64,000 nt of DNA from Betaproteobacteria bacterium Ga0077532. Its GTDB lineage: Bacteria > Pseudomonadota > Gammaproteobacteria > Burkholderiales > Ga0077523. The position numbers were made by a program, and so were the translations under genes. Numbering within the stretch: position 1 is the stretch's first letter; every line of letters begins with the position of its first letter. This document shows positions 57,601 to 64,000 of this stretch, piece by piece. The notes under the pieces were generated by a model that was not told the DNA's origin, searched no databases, and was given only the letters and a program-made list of their open reading frames with translations. Where the stretch lies: the NCBI GenBank assembly GCA_001464895.1, contig LNEE01000029.1, forward strand, positions 1 through 64,000, given 5' to 3'.

Positions 57601-59549
57601 AACACGAAGCCGCGGACAGCACCCGCGGCATCCCGCATCGGCGTGAGGGAGGCCGTGACGTGGACGATGGCGCCATCCGTGCGCATCAGCGTGAGCTCGC
57701 GATCCACGAGCAGACCTTCGCCCGCCCGCTCGACCAGTTGCGAGAAGGCCCCGGCCGGGTCCCCGACACCGTGCACGCGGACCTCTGCGAGCGCACCGAT
57801 GTCGACGAGGTCCGTCAGCGCTGCACCGGAAAGCGATTCGCGGTCGATGCCGAGCATGCGTTCGGCTCCCGCATTGACGCTGCAAACGAAGCCTCGCGGA
57901 TCCGTCGAGACGATCGCGCAGCTCGCGCTCTCCTGGATCGCGCGCTCGAACGCGAGGTTCTCGCGCAACTGGTCGCCGAGCCGGCGCTCATCGGTGAGAT
58001 CGCGGTACGCGAGCACGACGCCGCGACCGCCGTCGGGGAGATCGAAGCCCGCCTCGTGGACCTGCGCCTGCTTCACCACGTCGCCGGGCAGCAGGAACGT
58101 GCGCTCGCAGGTGACGGGCTCCGCCGAGGCCATCGCCCGACGGTCGAATTCGATGAGTTGCTCGGCCACGTCGGGAGGATGCAGATCGCGGTCGCTGCGG
58201 CCGATCGTCTCGGCGGGATTCCAGCCGGTCCAGGCGATTGCCGCCCGGTTGAGCAGGATGAACCGGTGTGCAGCATCCTTGACGAGAAGCGGCGTGGGGA
58301 TGGCATCGATCAGGTTCGCCAGGAACCTTCGCCCCTCTTCCCGGAGCGACTCGGCACGATGCCGGTCGTCCAGGTCGATCATCAGCGCCACATGGACTTC
58401 CTGGCCGTCGCCGACGGATGCGTTCGGTTGCCGACGGATGGCGACCCAGCGGAAGCTCCCGTCGGCCATCCGCAGGCGGAACTCGATCTCGTTGCCGACC
58501 GCCTGCGCGGTTCCGGCGCGGGTAAGGGTCCGGACGCGATCGCGATCATCCGGATGCAGTCGGGCATCCCACGCAGCGTCGGGATCGACACCGTCCTCGA
58601 CGCCGAGGGCGATGCACGCGTCGCGATTCAGGTGCGTGATGCGCAGGTCGCGGTCGAGCAGGATCAGCGGCGCGGGGATGGCATCGACAGCGTTGCGCAG
58701 GGAGGGTCCGGATCCCTCGGACCGGGGCGCAGTTGGCGCCGTTGCCCCCGGAATCCCGGATCTGCGCCGGGCGACGATGGCGAAGCACGACGCGGCGAGC
58801 AGGACGGACAACGCCGTACCCCAGGCCCACACCGCATCCTGCTGGCTGGCCTGGAGTGCATCGTTTCCCGGTGTCGACCAGAGCTCGAGCACCCAGCCTG
58901 TGCCCCCATGGGCGAGCGGTCGCGAGAGGCGATGTCGCGGTTCGCGCGACAACGGCCGCCGCATCGATTCACCGGTCCCCGCTGCAGCGGCCGGTCCGAA
59001 GACGAGTCGTGCGGCGATGCTGTCCTCCGCACCGGAGAGCGCTTCCTGCAGAAGGCTCCGAACGTGCAGACGATCTGCCAGTGCCGGTCCGCCATCCGCG
59101 GCAGGGAGCACCAGTTCGAAATGGAGGTCGGCTGCGAGGGCGGTCCCGCCCACGGGACCGACAACGATCCCGTCGGAACCAGTTTCCCCGGTGGGTGGCA
59201 GGTCCGCCCAGACGAGGCCGGTGGATTCCAGTGCGGATCGCCCCGCCATATCCGGCGGTGTCGATCGAAAGCGGACACCGGCGTCGCTGATCCCCATTGC
59301 ATCGCCGAGCAGGCGAAGTCGTTGCCGATGGTCCCCGATGCGATCGTCCAGGCGGCGGGCAACGGATTCGGCTGTGGCATCGAACATCTGGCGATGCAGT
59401 TCGCCACGGACATCGCGTTCGTGGATCCACCAGCCCGCGGTGACGGCGACGCCCGCGACGAGCACCAGGCCGGCCACGCCGAGGGCAGAGGCAAGGCCAT
59501 GCTCCATCGGATGGCGGGAAATGCGCTCCGCGGGATGCGACGGGTGCAT
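54666..59549 (-). CDS. Giant multi-PAS membrane sensor histidine kinase (third paralogue)
   Basis: 1627 residues from the ATG at 59549; an ATG at 59507 is possible, and GGGAGG lies about 30 bases further upstream, so the start is uncertain. Membrane helices about 19-41 and 241-261 flank a periplasmic domain. Then PAS 279-400, 406-523, 528-660, 666-787, 790-910 and 914-1035, GAF 1043-1205 (with DSCGICPGV), PAS 1217-1340, HisKA 1377-1445 (His1386) and HATPase 1490-1615. The PAS-HisKA-HATPase end is near-identical in pattern to the two other kinases. No receiver fused and no regulator adjacent. Confidence 0.88.
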   Translation of the reverse strand: MHPSHPAERISRHPMEHGLASALGVAGLVLVAGVAVTAGWWIHERDVRGELHRQMFDATAESVARRLDDRIGDHRQRLRLLGDAMGISDAGVRFRSTPPDMAGRSALESTGLVWADLPPTGETGSDGIVVGPVGGTALAADLHFELVLPAADGGPALADRLHVRSLLQEALSGAEDSIAARLVFGPAAAAGTGESMRRPLSREPRHRLSRPLAHGGTGWVLELWSTPGNDALQASQQDAVWAWGTALSVLLAASCFAIVARRRSGIPGATAPTAPRSEGSGPSLRNAVDAIPAPLILLDRDLRITHLNRDACIALGVEDGVDPDAAWDARLHPDDRDRVRTLTRAGTAQAVGNEIEFRLRMADGSFRWVAIRRQPNASVGDGQEVHVALMIDLDDRHRAESLREEGRRFLANLIDAIPTPLLVKDAAHRFILLNRAAIAWTGWNPAETIGRSDRDLHPPDVAEQLIEFDRRAMASAEPVTCERTFLLPGDVVKQAQVHEAGFDLPDGGRGVVLAYRDLTDERRLGDQLRENLAFERAIQESASCAIVSTDPRGFVCSVNAGAERMLGIDRESLSGAALTDLVDIGALAEVRVHGVGDPAGAFSQLVERAGEGLLVDRELTLMRTDGAIVHVTASLTPMRDAAGAVRGFVFVAHDTSYRRQAELAREETQHILETVLNALPVAVFAKDETSRLVLVNDATANLHGRAREAMLGMRDEDLHDEVAARRLRDEDRLLFAGGPMLLTEESFEQPGHDTRWIRRSKRLVSLRDGRRILVGSLTDITSTREADREIERHRAFLRAIINAIPHHIHVTDSQHRRLLANDAFSAWLGPSSNGVQATDDPDIVARLQADREEDARVLADGESILVEGELQSPAGDIGWWLRSKTRLVLPDGSRYVVGVTMDITAQRAAVREMARQRAFVTRILDSLPNPVYVKDARQGWVLVNRAFAALVGVDPADLTGRPADAVTPLVAVADMQEDDRIVLRSRRPYAGERRIARAGRADAWFLESKVCVEQADGEPYLVAALVDITEQKRAEQALVRSTRRLQLLNDLSGDAAMRTPLPVLARDVVEGTAQIFASERVGLLALSSDGSASALLHVVAPPGMALPADATDSCGICPGVLTALSHSRAVCIPDVQRDPRTAPHAEALAAAGVRSLLAVPLKVAGDLRAVLFVERCDVRAWHADDSDVLVEVAEAVAVALAAQESEASRRLAERALQESESVLSATVWASELGVWTWHVRTNGVRFSPQYKRQLGFEPDEFPDTFEAWCAQVHPDDLQRVLDELQRVVASGEDRFQVEMRLRHRDGGWRHIVSRAQVQRDGDVDNVRLVGGHIDVTEFRLAQDALRRHRDELEQIVAERTRQLTLAKESAEAANRAKSEFLANMSHELRTPMHAILSFSRLGMERAAGTDEAPQRIGKYLGRINESGERLLTLLNDLLDLSKLEAGRMSYEFARHDLREVVEAAVIELHALAREKDITLDVVAGFQPEYAVCDALRMGQVIRNLLGNAIKFTPGGRRVTVELATEAGGLADPDGSSAPREAVRLTVSDEGIGIPEAELQLVFEKFAQSSATKTGAGGTGLGLSISREIIMQHGGLIRAEPAPGGGAAFVVILPRERLTASEEGRSVA

Positions 59550-59672
59550 GTGGGGTTCGATCAGAGCCAGGTCGGGACCTCCCGGTAACGTCTGCGGGGA
59601 AGTGATCTTGAGCACGCAGGTCGACAACCATCGGTGGTCTCGTCGCTGCCGCGCGAAGCCGGGGCCCCAAAT

Positions 59673-59703
59673 GACGATGCCCCGCACAAGGCGGGGCATC
59701 GTC
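59673..59703 (-). terminator. Hairpin downstream of sodB
   Basis: A perfect 13-base stem (59673-59685 with 59691-59703) and five-base loop. On the minus strand it is followed by ATTTGGGG, a weak T run. It lies 114 bases past the sodB stop and before the third kinase. Confidence 0.5.
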
Positions 59704-59816
59704 TTCTCCGACATCGGCTGCCGGCGGGCCGGGCTGCTTCGTCAGGTCATCCGACCGGACGAGGCGACCAGACCTCCCGTTGGATCAGCAGGCGCACCCG
59801 CTGTCGGGAATGGCGG

Positions 59817-60398
<582 letters not shown>

Positions 60399-60438
60399 GT
60401 CTGTCTCCTTGGTGAGCTCGTGCAGGGAAAGGGCCCGG

Positions 60439-60444
60439 ATTGTA
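60439..60444 (-). promoter_or_regulatory. -10 element for sodB
   Basis: TACAAT on the minus strand, 40 bases before the sodB ATG; no clear -35. Confidence 0.4.
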
Positions 60445-60505
60445 CCCCGATGGGCTGTTGACGGGACACCTCGAACAACGACGAATCCCCATACGGCGCA
60501 GTGAC

Positions 60506-61336
60506 TTACGAAATGCCCTCCGGGGCTGACCCAGCGCTCTCCGGATCGACGCGCACCACGAGCGCTGACGCGTCGTTGCGGCCCATGTAGCGCGCCTGCT
60601 GGGCGAGCGCCTCGGCCACGAGCGCATCCGCCGCGGACTGCGGCTCACTCTCTGCCCCCAGGACCGCGTGGAGGCGTGGCTCACCCAGCACCTCCCACAC
60701 GCCATCGGACACGATCAGGAACGTGTCGCCGCAGATCAGTTCGCCCTCGGCGTAGTCGACGACCAGATGCGAATCGAGCCCGAGCGCGCGCTTGGGCACG
60801 TGGCGCATGTCGTGCCGGGGCCAGACGTGGTCGGTCGTCAGCTGCTTGAGAACGGATCCCCGCCGGCGATAAACGCGGGTGTCGCCGACATGGGCCAGAT
60901 GGTAGTGGCCCTCGCGGAACACGATCGCCGACATCGTCGCGATGAAGCCCTCGGCGTCACGGTGCCGCTGCCCCTCGCTGTGCAACCACTCGTTGACGGC
61001 ACGCAGGAGCCGGTCGAGCGAACGCGTCACCGGCCACGCCGCGGGGGTCGCCGGATAGTCCGACAGGAGCGTGCGCACTGCGATCTCGGCAGCCTGCCGG
61101 CCGGCGCCATCCCCCCCGATGCCATCCGCCAGCGCCATGACGACGCCGTGCCCGTCGGTCGGCCCGGTCGACGTGAGCCCGTGGAAGTCTTCGTTGATCT
61201 TCCCGGGCGGCGTGCCCGACGCGCAACCCACGCGCAGCACGAGGCGCTCACCGCCCTGCGCGGCACCGATCGTGATTCCGGTGTCCGTGGGATGCGAGGC
61301 GAGAGCGTCGGGCGACGGCGTGACGGCGGCGGTCAT
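60506..61336 (-). CDS. PPM-type serine/threonine protein phosphatase
   Basis: 276 residues. PP2C metal motifs are intact: GKINEDFHG (about 45), [12 protein letters not shown] (about 68), [10 protein letters not shown] (about 150), [10 protein letters not shown] (about 207) and RNDASALVV (about 253). It is a stand-alone catalytic domain with no regulatory part, different from the SpoIIE protein at 42961. No kinase gene is adjacent. Confidence 0.9.
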   Translation of the reverse strand: MTAAVTPSPDALASHPTDTGITIGAAQGGERLVLRVGCASGTPPGKINEDFHGLTSTGPTDGHGVVMALADGIGGDGAGRQAAEIAVRTLLSDYPATPAAWPVTRSLDRLLRAVNEWLHSEGQRHRDAEGFIATMSAIVFREGHYHLAHVGDTRVYRRRGSVLKQLTTDHVWPRHDMRHVPKRALGLDSHLVVDYAEGELICGDTFLIVSDGVWEVLGEPRLHAVLGAESEPQSAADALVAEALAQQARYMGRNDASALVVRVDPESAGSAPEGIS

Positions 61337-61504
61337 CGGAATTCTCCTGTCGGTTTCTGAGCTTTTGCGCCGAGAGTGTGCCTTGGCAACGCCCGTGCCA
61401 CCGGATGGTGCAATGCATCACACAGGTTCGCTCTCTGGCGCCCCGCGGGTTAGGAGCACACCTTGGTGCGAGACGCCTTCGCGCCGCACCATGCGGGTGC
61501 TTCT

Positions 61505-62539
61505 TCAGTCGGTCAGCGCACCCAGCACCTCACACCAGGCGGCCGCCAGGTTGTTCCGGTTGTAGCCTCCCCCACCAAAGGCCATCAGGCGTCCGCCGGC
61601 GTGGCGATCGGCCAGGGCGCGGAGGCGGGTGGCAACATGGCGATGCGCCCGCGACGACAGCGCGAGATCCGCGAGGGGATCCCCCGCCAGCCCGTCGGCG
61701 CCGCACTGGAAGACGAAGAACTCCGGCGCATGGCGCTCGAGATGCGCCTCGGCCTGCGACCACGCCGCAAGGAACGCGTCGTCGCCGGCGCCCCGGGGCA
61801 GCGGCAGATTGATCTTCGTGCCGGCGGCTGCACCTCGGCCGACCTCGTGGGCGTGCCCCGTGCCGGGATACCGATGACGACCGTCCTCGTGGATGTCGGC
61901 GAAGATCAGGTCGGGATCCTCCTCGAAGGCGTAGAAGACGCCATCGCCGTGGTGCACGTCGATGTCGATGTAGGCGACGCGCCGCACGCCGTACACCGCC
62001 CGGAGGGTCTCGATGACCACCCCGACGTCGTTGAAGACGCAGAAGCCGGCGGCGCGGCTGCGGCTGGCGTGATGCAGCCCACCGACCGGCTGCAGCGTGC
62101 GCAGGCACTCGCCGCGCATCACGCGGTCGAGCGCCGCAACGGCGCTGCCCACGACGATCGCCGACGCCTCGTAGACGCCCGGGAACACGGGCGTGTCGCC
62201 GTCGTCCAGCCATCGAAGTCCGTCGGTCTCCGCCCGGGCCACGAGATCGACGTGGTCCGCCGTGTGGAACCGCATCAGGACCTCGCGGCTGGCCGCCGCA
62301 GACGGCGCGATCGCGACGGCGCGATCCAGGAGTCCGCGGCGACGCGCCTCGTCGAGGAAGGCGCCCTGGCGATCGATGCCGAGCGGATGACCGTCGGAGA
62401 AACCGTACCGCGCCAGACTTTCGCCGCTGACGAGACCGGCTCTGCCCACCGCCCTCGCCGACGTACTGCCGGCACCGACGACAAGCGCGCCGATCGCCCC
62501 CACGAACCTGCGCCGGCGGTTGGGGAGGTTCTCATCCAT
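61505..62539 (-). CDS. Histone deacetylase-like zinc hydrolase with a possible Tat signal
   Basis: 344 residues from the ATG at 62539 (GGGAGG eight bases before); an ATG two codons upstream is too close to that site. The catalytic set is complete: GLHHASRSRAAGFCVFND, zinc ligands in YIDIDVHHGDGVF, a later Asp in GADGLAGDPL and Tyr in GGGGYNR. Such enzymes remove acetyl groups from amines or proteins. The N-terminus NRRRRFVGAIGALVVGAGSTSARA looks like a twin-arginine signal, which is unusual because the family is normally cytoplasmic. Confidence 0.88.
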   Translation of the reverse strand: MDENLPNRRRRFVGAIGALVVGAGSTSARAVGRAGLVSGESLARYGFSDGHPLGIDRQGAFLDEARRRGLLDRAVAIAPSAAASREVLMRFHTADHVDLVARAETDGLRWLDDGDTPVFPGVYEASAIVVGSAVAALDRVMRGECLRTLQPVGGLHHASRSRAAGFCVFNDVGVVIETLRAVYGVRRVAYIDIDVHHGDGVFYAFEEDPDLIFADIHEDGRHRYPGTGHAHEVGRGAAAGTKINLPLPRGAGDDAFLAAWSQAEAHLERHAPEFFVFQCGADGLAGDPLADLALSSRAHRHVATRLRALADRHAGGRLMAFGGGGYNRNNLAAAWCEVLGALTD

Positions 62540-62571
62540 CCGCATGGCCTCCCGAAGCGATGAGAGTCTTC

Positions 62572-62877
62572 TCAGAACTCATGACCGCACTGCCAGCAAA
62601 GCTGGAAATGGGCGGGGCTCACTTCACCGCAGGCGAAGCACGGGCGGTCCGGTCCGGAGGGTGTCGGCCGCTCGTGGGCCGCGACGATGCTGCGGGCGCG
62701 ATCGGAGTCCGCCGGGCTCGCGATCCAGATCTCCGGCCACGCGTGCGTGAACGGCAGCTCGCCCAGCCCACCCTGGGCATGCTCGTTGAAGACCATGGCC
62801 TCGATACCCGCCTGCGCGAGCAGATCGCGAAGCAGATGGGCCTCGGGCAGCGTGGCAGCGGTGCAGAGTCGATGCAT
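62572..62877 (-). CDS. DUF2007 domain protein with zinc ribbon
   Basis: 101 residues. The DUF2007 part (about 1-70; LCTAATLPEAHLLRDLLAQAGIEA, WPEIWIASPADSDRAR) is followed by a small zinc ribbon with cysteines in CFACGEVSP and CWQCGHEF. The domain is called a putative signal transducer, but no function is established. Confidence 0.85.
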   Translation of the reverse strand: MHRLCTAATLPEAHLLRDLLAQAGIEAMVFNEHAQGGLGELPFTHAWPEIWIASPADSDRARSIVAAHERPTPSGPDRPCFACGEVSPAHFQLCWQCGHEF

Positions 62878-62961
62878 GCCGCAGTGTAAGCAATCGGCAT
62901 CGGTCGGGCACGCCCGGCAACGCGGACTGCGACAGGCGGCGTCAACGACGCGCGCCCGCCT

Positions 62962-64000
62962 TCAGAAGAGATCGAGTTGACCCTCGCACTGTACGGCGGG
63001 CCCCGGAGGCTGGAACTGCGTGGTGTCGAGACTCCGGCGCTCGCGGTTCAGACCGAGTCGATCGCACGCCTTGCCGAAGCGCTGAGCGAGCAGATCGGCG
63101 AAGAGCCCCTCGCCGCGCATCCGCTTGCCGAACGTGGCGTCGTACGAACGGCCACCGCGCATCGCGCGCACGCGGCGCATCACGTGGTCGGCCTTCAAGG
63201 GGAAATGGTGCGCGAGCCACTCGCAGAACAGCGCGTCGATCTCGAGCGGCAGCCGCAGGAGGACGTAGGCGGCCCGCGTGGCGCCAGCAGCGGCGGCGCG
63301 CTCGAGGATCGCCTCGGTCTCGTGATCGGTCAGGAAAGGCACGATCGGCGCCACCATCACGCCGCACGGCACACCCGCCTCCGTCAGCGCCTGCAGGGCC
63401 TCGATGCGGCGGGTCGGACTCGACGCGCGCGGCTCCATCCGCCGCGCCATCTCGTGGTCGAGCGTGGTGACGCTGATGAACACGTGCACGAGATTGCGCG
63501 CCGCCATGCGACCGAGGATGTCGAGGTCGCGCAGCACCAGCGCGTTCTTCGTGACGATCGTGACCGGGTGGTGGCACGCATCGAGAACTTCGAGGAGGCT
63601 CCGCGTGATGCGGAAGTCGCGCTCGACGGGCTGGTAGGCATCGGTGTTCGCACCGAGCGCGATCGCCTCGCAGCGATGACCCGGCTTGCGCAGGGCTTCC
63701 CGAAGGAGTTCCGCCGCATTCACCTTGGCGAAGAGGCGCGTCTCGAAGTCGAGCCCGGGCGAGAGGTCGAGATACGCGTGACTGGGCCTGGCGTAGCAGT
63801 AGACGCAGCCGTGCTCGCACCCGCGGTACGGATTGATCGAGAAGTTGAAGGGGATGTCCGGGGAGTCGTTGCGGGAGAGGATGCTCTTCGCGGTCTCCGT
63901 CGTGACGTGGGTTCGCAGCGGCGCGGGCTGGCCGTCGTCATCGCCAGGCTCCCAGCCGTCGTCCACCGCTTCGCGCCGGAAGGAGGCGAAGCGGTTCTCG
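62962..64000 (-). CDS. PA0069-family radical SAM protein (partial, 5' end outside window)
   Basis: At least 345 residues. The iron-sulfur motif is RGCEHGCVYCYARP with CxxxCxxC spacing. Also seen are NDSPDIPFNFSINPYRGC and PSHAYLDLSPGLDFET, hallmarks of this SplB-related family. A GTG at 63966 is in frame, but the frame stays open to the window edge and encodes NRFASFRREAVDDGWE, which fits the conserved N-terminal region. The true start is therefore beyond 64000. Reaction unknown. Confidence 0.9.
   Translation of the reverse strand, partial: ENRFASFRREAVDDGWEPGDDDGQPAPLRTHVTTETAKSILSRNDSPDIPFNFSINPYRGCEHGCVYCYARPSHAYLDLSPGLDFETRLFAKVNAAELLREALRKPGHRCEAIALGANTDAYQPVERDFRITRSLLEVLDACHHPVTIVTKNALVLRDLDILGRMAARNLVHVFISVTTLDHEMARRMEPRASSPTRRIEALQALTEAGVPCGVMVAPIVPFLTDHETEAILERAAAAGATRAAYVLLRLPLEIDALFCEWLAHHFPLKADHVMRRVRAMRGGRSYDATFGKRMRGEGLFADLLAQRFGKACDRLGLNRERRSLDTTQFQPPGPAVQCEGQLDLF

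Noticed and set aside
57105..59588. 827-residue plus-strand open frame opposite the third kinase
   Set aside because: Shadow of the PAS repeats, with no start signal.

Overview
The window is a 64-kb piece of a GC-rich chromosome from a proteobacterium, most probably a betaproteobacterium. The evidence is synteny and gene content: a hda-pcnB-folK-dgk-panB-panC block next to purM-purN, a DUF3108 gene and an rsmB-like gene; rpmB-rpmG next to radC and coaBC-dut; a PhaM-like protein; an orphan PEP-CTERM protein; and an xoxF-xoxJ-xoxG set. I see no tRNA, rRNA, CRISPR array, insertion sequence or phage gene. Codon use and GC content look even throughout.

Layout. 1-8700: urea uptake and hydrolysis on the minus strand (urtABCDE, then ureABC), read from a near-consensus sigma-54 promoter with two upstream NtrC-type sites. 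8785-16600: housekeeping and small conserved proteins (YbaK deacylase, NUDIX CoA pyrophosphatase, MOSC protein, malic enzyme MaeB, TraB/GumN protein, proline iminopeptidase). 16631-20825: a proline-rich hypothetical, a short PhaM-like protein, and a divergent sugar-acid catabolic set (UxaA-family dehydratase versus SDR dehydrogenase plus FAH-family hydrolase) closed by a strong terminator. 20860-23895: a bacterial voltage-gated sodium channel, alanine dehydrogenase and a lamin-tail PEP-CTERM protein. 23989-34900: pantothenate, folate, RNA polyadenylation, replication-control and purine genes, an rRNA methyltransferase and an MscS channel. 35032-39285: desaturase, L33/L28, RadC, CoaBC and dUTPase.

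39369-42697 carries a PQQ alcohol/methanol dehydrogenase with the Asp-x-Asp lanthanide signature (XoxF type), its periplasmic partner XoxJ and cytochrome XoxG, with its own sigma-70-like promoter and three inverted repeats between xoxF and xoxJ. Directly upstream on the same strand, 42961-54035, lies the most unusual region. It is a translationally coupled signalling operon of two very large membrane histidine kinases (1983 and 997 residues), a receiver-HATPase protein and a receiver-PP2C (SpoIIE) phosphatase. A third giant kinase (1627 residues) follows after a DUF192 gene. The two output proteins resemble the halves of HsbR/CrsR-type regulators (receiver-PP2C-HATPase) split into separate genes, with no STAS antagonist in the window. 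This is the best candidate for an undescribed system.

59817-64000: Fe superoxide dismutase, a PPM phosphatase, a histone-deacetylase-like hydrolase with a possible Tat signal, a DUF2007 protein and a radical SAM protein cut by the right edge.
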